Positions 32,533 through 42,144 of a DNA stretch of 64,000 nt are shown here, one piece after another. The notes under the pieces were generated by a model. That model ran no database searches. It was not told the origin of the DNA and saw only the letters and a list, made by a program, of their open reading frames with translations. The first letter of the stretch is position 1. Every line of letters starts with the position of its first letter. Source of the DNA: Lineus longissimus (lineage: Eukaryota > Nemertea > Pilidiophora > Heteronemertea > Lineidae); the NCBI RefSeq assembly GCF_910592395.1, contig NC_088312.1, positions 17,985,292 through 18,049,291 of the forward strand, read 5' to 3'. The translations under genes and the position numbers were made by a program.

Positions 32533-33272
32533 TGGTGAGCCAAAAATGTTGGCAGGCTTGTTTTCTACCAGATCAGTCACAGAATGCCACACAGAATTGA
32601 ATAGAACGTCTGTTACTATCATTAATTGCGTAGGTAGACCTCATCACATCTGTCAAAATGAGTGAGTTGTCCCTTGAGCAGTTTCAGAAATTAACACCAG
32701 GTGGCAGAAATTGTAGTATAGTGAAGTACATACATTGTAAATACAGTAGTGTGAAAAAATATAAGAACGCCCCACAAAGTTGGGATATTTCCAGGGTTGT
32801 GATTAAGGGTTTTTTTGCTGTGAGTCCCACCATTTTCTTTGGACTCAAATTTTTTTCAAGTACCTTGATTTTATGAGTCCAGAAGAAAAAAATGGTGGAG
32901 TCCATATTTTGGAAAAACTCTGGTATGCAGTTAAAGTTTCGTGGACGACAGTATTTGGTACATGTATTCTTGCACTGAATAAATAAATATGCAAAATCAT
33001 TATTTTTGAATCATTGGAAATATGTATTTCTCAATACCATATCAATCACAGTCAGACATGGCAGGCCTCATCTTTATCTACTTGCAAACAATGATACATT
33101 GTCTTGATATCAAAACTCAACACCAAAACAAACATTTACACCGATACCAGTTCGGTCCCGTCGCTAACGATCTTCTAAGTTCTTGCAAGTTTTCATTTAA
33201 GTTCCATCATTTGTTTGAAGATGGGGTGGAAATCGCTACTGCATGTGGTCCCGATTTCATGGGGATGCCCCA
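32533..33272. other. Intronic, no gene; one foldback
   Basis: An imperfect inverted repeat at 32822-32903 (GAGTCCCACCATTTTCTTTG and the complementary AAAATGGTGGAGTC) encloses an AT-rich loop. Nothing else is recognised. Confidence 0.45.
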
Positions 33273-33276
33273 TTAA

Positions 33277-34308
33277 CCCTTTCGGACCTGAGCAACCGTG
33301 ACACGGTTGATCTTGACCCCACCGCAATTACCCGAGCAACCGTGGGGCGGTTGATGCAGAAGATCGTTGATAACTAGCAAATTACGGTGCTGCCATCTTC
33401 GAACTGCCTATCAAACCAATGTCTACAATCAATGAAACCAGTCGGGCTGGTTTCGGGGATTCCCCACCGATATATATGGCCTTAGTAGACATTTGTACTC
33501 CATGCATTGTAGAGCAGCAGCGCGGCGATATGGCGGCAAAACGGAAAGCACATTTGTCTACCGAAGATGTTCTTGCGGCGCTCATTGATGATAGCGAGTC
33601 CGATTTAGACCTGGGGGGTGAAGATATGGAGCTGTCAGATGGGGAAAACATAGATTCGGACTGGGAGTTCGACCACTCGGACCATGAATCATACAATCTT
33701 ACATGTCGCAGTTGCGGGTGTGAAAAATTCAAAAACAGGGTGATCTTGTATTTTTTCACCTAAATATCAGGTAAAAACAATTTGTTTATCACAGTTTCAA
33801 AGTTCTAATAGTTATAATAAAGATATAATAACAAAACAAGTGTTTTTTACCATTTATTTTGGCTGAAATGTGAAATTATGTCGTTTTCGTCAGATTTTGA
33901 CGTTTTCGCCCAAAAATGAGGAAAATGTCCCCAAAATCATAATTTCATAATCATAATTTAATTGAAAAAAAAATGTGTGAAAATGAAGATGCCCCACCCC
34001 CCTACCTATTCCATGCAGTTTTTGTTCGTGGTTCTTGAAACTAAGAGAGCCAAGAATTTTCAAAGTAAAAAAAATCTCTTGCGGACAGTTTTGAGAATAT
34101 GCTAATGAGGTCACATGACCTTAATAGCATTAAAAAAAAATTTTTTTTCCCTACCAAAATATTTTCCATTTAGTTGTCTATCCAACCCAAGCAGTCATTT
34201 TCCTCTATCTCTCTTATTTTCAACACACCAGGCCAGCAGAAAAAAGCTCTAAAAATCCCCATTTTTGGCCTGGGCAGATGGGTGGGTTAGGTGTTGGGTC
34301 CGAAAGGG
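33277..34308 (+). mobile_element. piggyBac derivative with intact TTAA target duplication
   Basis: TTAA at 33273-33276 and 34309-34312 flank terminal inverted repeats starting CCCTTTCGGACC (33277 and complement ending 34308). TTAA plus CCC ends are diagnostic of the piggyBac superfamily. At 1032 bp it is far shorter than a full element, so it is internally deleted. Subterminal repeats of GAGCAACCGTG/CGGTTGAT lie at 33292-33352. Confidence 0.9.
33530..33763 (+). pseudogene. piggyBac transposase N-terminal remnant
   Basis: From ATG 33530 (context GATATGG) the frame reads MAAKRKAHLSTEDVLAALID, then a very acidic stretch (DDSESDLDLGGEDMELSDG). This is the usual start of piggyBac transposases. 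A short Cys-containing tail (LTCRSCGCEKF) and a stop at 33763 follow. The catalytic DDD core is missing, deleted between the N-terminus and the right end. Confidence 0.65.
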
Positions 34309-34312
34309 TTAA

Positions 34313-34847
34313 AACGCAAAGGCCTGGAGCCAGCAGATGACGAATATTAGCTCATGAGCTATCCCCTATTTACTTCAATAGGCTGGCTGAAACTCCTGCT
34401 ATGCAACCTATTGCCCCAAACACTGCTGGTACCGTTGATGATGACAACAAAAGAATCGTCAAAACCCAGCACAATAGTCTACTCACCGGCGCCTTCTTCA
34501 GCCAACTTCTCAAGTCCGCCATTGTCTGATCGCACGTGGCTCGCCCATCACGCACGCACTCAAGTCTCTATACCTGGCATTAATTCTGTTCGCGTAGCGT
34601 CACTATAGTATGGTAGAACAAGCTGAGTGATCGCGATTAGCGCCATGTACAGAGACTAGTCGGAGCGCCACAGACGTTGGCCAGTGGTACCAGGCTGATG
34701 ATTGTTGGATTACGCCGTGCTTACGGAGAACTACTGAGGCCGGCAGGCCGGGCGTGTATTTTCATCTGATCATCGGGCCGCAGGATTTATTTCATAGGCG
34801 AACGCAACCAGTAGAATGTTTTAGTCGAACTTACGCATTTAAAATTT
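34313..34847. other. Intronic, nothing recognised
   Basis: Lies between the piggyBac derivative and the left edge of the DIRS element. No gene or repeat was recognised. Confidence 0.4.
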
Positions 34848-35222
34848 CCATTTCCTGTGGAAACGTCATTTTATTAGTTCATACCTACCCAGGTCAGACT
34901 TTTGCACGTGTACTCCATTCGGACACACCCGAGGAAGAAATAATCTACAGTAAAACCTCCCTATTAAGGACACCCTTGGGACTGACAGGTGCTGTCCTTT
35001 TTAGAGAGGTGTCCGGATTAGAGAGGTCAAATTGAATGGAAACAACCAATTTGGGACCAAAACTAGTGTCCTTAATAGAGACGTTGACCTTAATAGAGAG
35101 GTGTCCGCTAAGAGAGGTTCTACTGTATTTATAATAGAAATCTCTCAGCTAGTTCGCTTAGCTACACCTAGGCGGCGCCCCTATACAGCCTCTGCCTCGT
35201 GTGAGCCGCCATCATTAGTACT
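34848..35222. repeat. Left inverted terminal repeat of DIRS copy 3
   Basis: The complement of the right repeat, ending near CATTAGTACTT. It contains CTAGGCGGCGCCCCTATACA and CATTCGGACACACCCGAGGA. It is interrupted by the MITE. Confidence 0.85.
34948..35125. mobile_element. 178-bp pogo/Tc1-like MITE in the left terminal repeat of DIRS copy 3
   Basis: The ends CAGTAAAACCTC and GAGGTTCTACTG form a 12-bp inverted repeat with one mismatch, flanked by TA on each side (34946-34947 and 35126-35127). The matching uninterrupted sequence is the opposite terminal repeat at about 41665-41682. Internal TCCGGATTAGAGAGGTC is typical of pogo-related MITEs. Confidence 0.9.
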
Positions 35223-35277
35223 TATTACTCGAGCGCACCGAGTAAGTCCCGTTGCTGTGGGGACAGGCAGGGCGGGT

Positions 35278-35373
35278 AGTCTGACCTGGGTAGGTATGAA
35301 CTAATAAAATGACATTTCCACAGGAAATGGACATTTTATGTCGTTCATACTCTACCCAGGTCAGACTTTTGCA
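35278..35373. repeat. Internal complementary region (ICR) of DIRS copy 3
   Basis: 35278-35329 is the complement of the left outer edge (34848-34897), with a CGTTTCC/CATTTCC difference. 35330-35373 is the complement of the right outer edge (about 41715-41758). The fusion point corresponds to the joined ends of a circular intermediate. Confidence 0.85.
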
Positions 35374-35878
35374 TCGAATACCAACAACCAAAGGAAGGAG
35401 GGTAAACGGTGACTTACCATGTAGTGAAGTGAACTGTCTCCAAGCTGCGCAGCAGAACCCAACGGGTGAGACCAGGGGACCCAGAGAAAGAATGCTTGGG
35501 GTAAACCCGGGCTAGAGGTCAACAGGCCCTTTGACAACAAAGGGAAGCATAACTGGGAAAACCCAACCCCTCCTAGACGGGGACAAAACCACCTCAACAC
35601 GGTATAAGCTCAGCACATATCGTCAAGAGACACAATGTGGAAAAAAAATTTTTTTTACAAGAAGGAGAGCACGCCCCAGAATAACCTGGAGCGGCCTCAC
35701 TGACTAACTCTCAAAAGTCCTAGGCGGCTGAACCCTAGGACAGCTGGACGGGGCGAACGCGCGGGCCCGAAGACCCGGCGACAGTCTATAGAACAACCCC
35801 CCCCCCCGCTTAAAAAGGAGGGAGGACAAGACAACCAGCAGGAGAGAAAATCGAAGAGTGGTCTAGGCAGGAAAACAC
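35374..35878. other. DIRS copy 3, 3' untranslated stretch
   Basis: Lies between the internal complementary region and the recombinase stop. No ORF on the coding strand is conserved with other copies. A G/C-run is at about 35800. Confidence 0.5.
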
Positions 35879-37339
35879 CTAGACCACGTGCTGAGCAGCG
35901 ACAACTGGACCAAGAGACAGCATACCGTCTGTTAACCTGGAACAATCGCGCATATAATACTGGGAGAATGTAGAGTGAGAACTCCACATAGCGGCATCTA
36001 AAACCTCGTTCAGCGCCACTCCCTTATACTCGGCCCACAAGGTAGAAATGGCCTGAATCTCGTGGGCCGTAATGGCGCCTAGGCGACGAAGCTCTGGAGA
36101 ACCTAGTGTAATAGAATAAGCCATCCGGATGGTGGCCACTAATCATCTGGCGACCGTGGCTGCAGCTATCTCCCTAGTAAACCCCTCTCTATAAGACAAA
36201 AACAGGCGCTTCCTGCCTTGGCGAACAGCAGGCTCCTTAGTCTTATCAGAATAGAACTTCAATGCCCGAACAGGACAGAGAGTTCTGTCCGGGAGGTCTC
36301 TAGAGACCGTAGCAGATAACGAGGGGACAAAAACCGGGCGCCTGGAGGTGTGCGGCGCCTGGTTTTTAGCCAGAAAGCCTGGGACAAATTCTAGGACCGC
36401 GCCCCTCTCAGTGAAAGCCAATTTATCAAAGGCTAAAGCATGGAGCTCAGACCGCCGCTGTGCCGTGACCAAAGCCACCAGGAAAACGGTCTTAAAGGTC
36501 AGATGTTTAAAATCTGCCTGATGCATGGGTTTAAATGGAAATTTCATGAGAGCCCTTAAGACCACCGAGAAGTCCCACTTGGGAGAGAGCTGAATGGAGT
36601 GAAGACGCTCCAAAGACATATTGCAAAGCAACGATGAAACAGCATCATCCCAAGACGGTTGCCACGATTCAGTCAGCTTTAAGGTGACCGAAACGGCGGA
36701 GCGATAACCTTTCACTCCCTGAACCGAAAACTTCCGGACCGAGAATAGAAAATTCAAGAAGTTGAGGAAGTTGGGAAGAGAGGGAGCGACCGGAGAAACT
36801 CCGTGCTCCCGACACCAGTCTCGAAAGACAGCCCACTTGCTATCGTATGAATCAAGGGTAGACTGTCTCGGAGGTTGGGCGACTTTACGGGTAACGTCTT
36901 CCGAAAAGCCTCTCTCTCGGAGGAAATACCCGACAGCCTCCAGGCGTGAAGCCTGTAAAAAGAAGGGTCTTGATGATAGACCCGGCCGATCGGGTGATAA
37001 AGCAGACGGTCCCACACCGGCAGGCGGCGGGGGTGATCCGTCAGCAGCTCCAGCAGAACCGGGAACCAGGCCTGGTTCAGCCAGCACGGTGCTATCAGAC
37101 AAAGTCTGACCCGTGAACTGGCCACCTTGTTGAGTACCGGTAGAGGGGTTGGCGGGAATGCATAAGCATTGAGGCCGTCCCAGGAGGCCGACAGGCTGTC
37201 CACTCCCAAGGCCTCCCCGTCCGGGAGGGGTGAGTAGTACAGGGGGAACCTCTTGTTCAACCGAGTCACAAACAAGTCCACGACCAGAGCATCCCACAGG
37301 GCCTCCATGCGAGAGACCACCTCGCGATGGAGGGTCCAC
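35879..37339 (-). pseudogene. DIRS tyrosine recombinase, one stop and a lost catalytic Arg
   Basis: The SAM-like core-binding part (LDSYDSKWAVFRDWC) is followed by the catalytic domain with ALVTAQRRSELHAL (first Arg box) and the H-x-x-R region. That region reads ITAHEIQAIST, giving Gln where the second Arg is expected. The Tyr region is STFSQYYMRD. An in-frame stop at 36143-36145 lies between the first Arg and the His box; the frame resumes at once and ends at 35879. It overlaps the RT/RNase H frame, as usual in DIRS elements. These enzymes integrate circular cDNA. Confidence 0.88.
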
Positions 37340-38747
37340 TCTGTCTGGACAAGACGGTCCAACTTGGAAAGGGCGTCAGCCAAGATATTTCTCTTGCCGG
37401 GGATGTGACGGGGGAGGAGCTGGATATCCAAGCGGCGACAAAGCTGCAGGAGCTCCCAAGTGAGACGGCACAATGTGTCGGATCTCGTCCCCCCTGTCTC
37501 CGAATACAAGCGACCACCGTCGAATTGTCGGAGAAAAGAGAAACCCTGTGACCCCTCAGATGAGACATGAAGGCCCTCACGGCCAGGATGACAGCCTGCA
37601 TCTCGAGGATATTGATCGAGAGACGCGCATCCCCCTCTGACCACGTGCCCTTGGTGGTCAGGTCCCCTTCGTTCAAATGGGCGCCCCAACCATAAAGGGA
37701 GGCGTCCGTGAACAGGGACATCTGGGGCGACGGAGGGCTGAGCTGCACTCCGCGGAGGAGCTTCGTCTCCGAACCCCAGAAACTCCAAACCTCCCTCAGG
37801 AGAGACCCCGGGATAAATATCCGCTGGTCGAGGGAGTCCGTGAATGGACGCCAACTCGACAGCAGGAGGAGCTGGAGTGGGCGCATATACAGGCGGCCGA
37901 AAGGAACCTGGTCCGCTGCCGAATTGAGCAGCCCCAGCAGCGACAGAAACTGTCGGGCTGTGGCGCTGTCCTGACGGCGAAAAATCCCGACCAAGGACCG
38001 AATCTTGCGAAATCGGTCCGGAGGGGGGGACATCAGGCCCTCTCGTGTGCGAAATCGCACCCCCACGAAGACATAATCCTGAGCTGCGTCCAGCTCGGAT
38101 TTGTCCCAATTTAACAACCACCCTGCCTGTCCGGTTGTGATGAGCAGAAACTTTGCCTGCTTTCCCAGACGGCGATGAGCCTGGTGCCGTAGCAGCCAGT
38201 CGTCGAGATAGCAATGGAGCTTTAAGCCCATGGCGTGAAAAGGCGCCGCAAACGCCTTGACGACTGTTGTGAAAATCTGCGGAGCAGAAGCCAGGCTGAA
38301 AGGAAGGGCCTGAAACTGATAAACCTTTCCTTCGAAGAAAAAACGAAGGAAGGGCTGAAACTCTGGATGGACCGGGACGTGTAAATACGTGTCCCGAAGG
38401 TCCAGAGAGATAGCCCAATCATTGGGCTGCACCGCGACCGCTACTGACCTGGTTGTCTCCATCTTGAAGCTGGGGACCCGGAGGAACCGATTCAAGGTGG
38501 ACAGGTCGATGACCAGTCTCCACTTCCCCAACTTCTTGGAGACCAAGAAGACGTGGCTGTAAAAGCCCGGGGAGGAATGGTTGTCCACCAGCCTCACTGC
38601 CTGCTTCTTGAGAAGAGACAGGACCTCCGATCGAAGGGCAAGCGCCCTGACAGGGTCTACTGGCGGGGACACCGGGGTGGGAGTCGACGTCATAGGGGGG
38701 GGACGGGAAAAGTCCAATCGGACACCGTGTCGGAGCATATCCGGCAC
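36960..38747 (-). pseudogene. DIRS reverse transcriptase-RNase H, frameshifted
   Basis: From ATG 38747: RT with motif A (LDLRDTY, residues 115-121), ALPFSLASAP, and motif C YLDDWLL (residues 180-186). RNase H follows with LFTDASLYGWG, an LEMQAV Glu and SDN Asp. Near 37500 the frame changes. The RNase H end and connection domain (LLPRHIPGKRNILADALS) continue in the next frame to about 36960, where the recombinase reading frame takes over. The RT block itself is undamaged. There is no DPPW-type methyltransferase. Confidence 0.88.
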
Positions 38748-38862
38748 GGGGGAGTCTTTTTGACACCACCGGTCCCAAAAGTCTGCGAAGTGTCACAGTC
38801 TGCCACCCACGATGCCAACTGTGGGGGCGCCACCTGGAGGCGCAGGAGGAAGGACTTAAGAG

Positions 38863-41291
38863 TCACTTGCGCTTGCCGCGACCCTTCTCTTGGAAGGGAC
38901 GCTTGGGCTGCCCGCCGCCCCCGCCCCTGCCTGAGGAGCGGTGGCGCTTATTAGAGCGGCGAGAGGGAGCCGCAGCTTCTGCCTGCCCTTGGGGACGAAA
39001 GGAGGAGGAGCCACGCGAGGACGAGGGCCCACGAGGAGCTAACAAACCTCGAGGGCGTCGAGACCCCACCTGTTGTCCCCTGCCCGCGGTCTGTGAATAG
39101 GAACGCGGACGGGGGGCGGCCTGGGGAGTCGAGACTGACTCCATCAGGCGATCAGACTGTGCCTGAGCACCCATGGTGTCAGGCAGGGAGTCATGGAACA
39201 AGAAAGGGCCGCTCAATGGAGCGGTCCTTAATGCCACCCGCAGAAACTGGGACCTGACCGTGCTCAACCCCACGATGAGCAGGTCGCGGCGTTTTAGCAC
39301 GCCGTTAGCCGCCTGCTTAGCAGTCAGATCACTGGCATGCTGCAGGGACTGCTGGATGGACATCGCGAGAATACGCTGTTCCTCCGAGGCATCCGCTGCT
39401 AAAGACCTGGTAAGGGCACACAGAGTCAGGTCGGCATAAGATAACACCGCCTGGGTCTCTTTAGCCAGGGCCTCGTCATTCTTCGCATCCGTTAAGGTCG
39501 AAGAAGAGAGGACTTCAGGGGGTACCAAACCCGAAAGTTGGATGTCGTCCTTGAGGGGCGACAGTGAAACCGGGTCGGTTCCCGACGGTGAGACTCAATA
39601 ATAATCGGGTCTATAGGACAGGCTTGGAGGGGAAGCGGTCGTGAATCGCTTCCCAGCCTGAGTCCAGGCACCTGGCCCCGTAGACGGGAGCGTCGAGACC
39701 AGGGCGCGCTGGTGACCCCCGCAAGAAGGTGCTGTATCCCTGAGAGACGTATCCAACCATGTGGAGGCTCTAATCAGGGCTGGAGACGCGGGCAATTCCT
39801 GGAAAGCCCGGTCAGGGACCGCATCCGACTCCTGCTTGGAGGCGTCGCCGAACAAGTCGAACGGCACCTTACCGAGGGCGGGGTTGACCGTCGGGAGAGG
39901 ACATGTGTCTTGCGGCAAAAATTGCCGAACAAGAGCGAACAAGTCGCGCATACCCGCGACACTGTGCCGGAGTCCTCACCCCCAGAGGGGGGGTCAGCCT
40001 GAGAGGCTGAAAAAGACTGTGAGTCGCTAAACTTACAGTCCATTGGCTGATGACTCAAATCAAAAGCCACCGGCCTCTCGGCCGGGCAAGCCGTGGACCT
40101 GTCATGGAGGTTGGAAGCCTCCATGCGGTCCGTCAGGCTCCTAAGCAACTGCCGTTGCTCCTCTGTGAGAGAGGAAGCAAGAGGCAGAGGCTCAGAGCTC
40201 AAATCGGACTCCTGTGGGGCAGACACGGGGGGGGGGGGAGGGGGGCATGCCTGATCGGCAGCCACACCCGTCAACCCCGACATACCCGACAGAGCAGGGT
40301 GGGGTCGGACCGGGGAAATAGACGGTCTGACGGCACCCATAACGGAGGGGGGGGCACCAGGGCCCCTCGCCCGTGAATAGTGGTCGATCACCGACCCCCT
40401 GCCCACACCGGGCAGGACACCTCCGGGTGCGGTGAACAGCGGCAAAGACGGGAAGGTGAAAACCAGTCTTGCCCCGCCAGGGGGCGTCCGAAGAGACGAC
40501 CGACTCACAGAGTGAGGGTCGGACGGACGAGCCCGCCCCAAAGCGAAGGTGTGGCGGATCCCCGGAGTGGCCGTGGACTCAACCGTGGCGCTAGCAGAGC
40601 CAGCTGCCGCCGGCAAAGGCAGCGGCCGCCGGCAAAGGCAGCAGCCGCAACCCCGTCGCAAACCCCGGAGGGGGACGGGGGAGCACACCTGAAATAACAG
40701 GCAGCTCACCGGGGGCGACGCTGCTCACCAACCCATGACAGGTGGGGGCGTCGGGGGGGGATCGGGACATAAAACGTCCAGAGTCCCTGTTAGCCCCTGC
40801 TAGCCCCCTGGAAAGGGGGCAGGGCTAGCCCTGGGGAGTGTCCCTGATTCAGGGTCACCAACACTCAAACCCAAGGCCTCTCCAGGGGGCACACCCCCAA
40901 AAGAGGGGTGCCCGGCCTGGGGGAGGGGTCGGGAGGGGTCGAAACCCCCCAGAGCCCCGTGGACCTCGCCGCTTAGCGGGGGTCCGTGAGGAGGGCGAGG
41001 GAGAGGGAGTCAAAGACCCCCTTCCCTTTGAGGGCCGTGCCCCTCTCCTCACCTTCTTCATCTTCTTGCCGGCGGTGCAGGGAGGAGAGGAAGGCATCCC
41101 GGGGGCGGAAGGGTCCGGCCCAATGGGGGCGGAACTACCCGCACCCCGACACGGGAAGAACCGGGCTGGGGACTATGAATCCCCGATACACCCGTAAAAG
41201 GACCTCGAAAACCCGCCCTGAAGGGCAGGAGGTCCAGAACAAAGGGTGGAACACCCAAAGAAGAACGAAAGGACGGCAATAACGATGTCAT
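38863..41291 (-). pseudogene. DIRS gag (copy 3), frameshifted and with a stop
   Basis: The start at ATG 41291 encodes MTSLLPSFRSSLGVPPFVLD, the same hydrophobic N-terminus as in the other copies. It is followed by GKKMKKVRRGARPSKGRG in a shifted frame. The middle (to 39774) is Pro/Ser-rich; after a frame change near 39955 it reads LFALVRQFLPQD and DYY. A stop at 39595-39597 follows, then the C-terminal half to 38863, with a strongly basic Arg/Gly tail (RGPSSSRGSSSFRPQG, KRHRSSGRGGGGG) suited to nucleic-acid binding. The stop replaces an Arg codon present in copy 1. Confidence 0.75.
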
Positions 41292-41577
41292 TACGCCGAA
41301 ATTTCTAACAGGAAAACCACAAAAGTATAAAACGAACGGTCACGTGACCAACAGCCCGGGAAAACGGAGAAAAAAATTCTTGGGTGACGGCAGAAAAAGC
41401 ACGCTCCAAAAGCAGAAATCGAGGGAGGATGGTAAAAGAACGATCTCACCCGTCTCCTAGAGATAATAAGCTTCCCGAAGGTGTCCCGGGGTGTCCTTCT
41501 CGGCGTAGAATCGACCAAAATTTGGCAAAAACAACGTAGAAAAATCTCGGAACAATGTGCAACAGTGTGCCGAGGAA

Positions 41578-41758
41578 GAAGTACTGATGATGGCGGCTCA
41601 CACGAGGCAGAGGCTGTATAGGGGCGCCACCTAGGTGTAGCTAAGCGAACTAGCTAAGAGATTTCTATTATAAATAGATTATTTCTTCCTCGGGTGTGTC
41701 CGAATGGAGTACACATGCAAAAGTCTGACCTGGGGTAGAGTATGAACGACATAAAATG
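41578..41758. repeat. Right inverted terminal repeat of DIRS copy 3
   Basis: Runs from AGTACTGATGATGGCGGC to GAACGACATAAAATG and is complementary to the left repeat. It contains the uninterrupted insertion sites of both the 2.7-kb transposon (TATA at about 41615) and the 178-bp MITE (about 41672). Confidence 0.85.
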
Positions 41759-42144
41759 GCATACCAATGCGTTTTCCAATGTAAAAACAAGGCATCTGAA
41801 AGGGTTATACATGGACGCATTGTACAGGGGAGGGATGCCGATCATTGTGTTTGGAGTGTTTTGGAGTGTGTCTTTGACGCATGAACATGCCTTAATCACA
41901 ACCATGATTTCCTTTTCTCTTTCACCTTAAAAACCAGACTGACTCACCTTAAGCTTTACCTAATGACTCTTGATTGATAAAATATCACGAAAACATCACA
42001 ATTTGAAAATATCATAAAAAGACGACGTTTTTGATACTTCAAATAATTGGTCCCAAAAAGATGTCATGTCACTCTATGGATAATTATAAGCATTCCCGTA
42101 GAAAGAAATTCGGAAAATCTCACTTCCGCTTCATAATATTACAA
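41759..42144. other. Intronic, no gene recognised
   Basis: Unique AT-rich sequence. A short frame at 41742-41930 has no recognisable features. Confidence 0.4.

Larger units (their letters stand above)
34848..41758 (-). mobile_element. DIRS-like tyrosine-recombinase retroelement copy 3, near full length
   Basis: Terminal inverted repeats lie at 34848-35222 (after removing a 178-bp MITE) and about 41578-41758. An internal complementary region at 35278-35373 fuses the complements of both outer edges. Minus-strand genes run gag, RT/RNase H, tyrosine recombinase. That structure defines DIRS-type elements, which replicate through circles and use a tyrosine recombinase. No adenine-methyltransferase motif was seen. 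Gag and the recombinase are broken, so the copy is inactive. Flanks show no target duplication, as expected. Confidence 0.9.

Noticed and set aside
36754-41291. Many long plus-strand frames (for example 37677-38114, 38553-38954, 40050-40376)
   Set aside because: GC-rich antisense shadows of the DIRS gag, RT and recombinase genes; no motifs.
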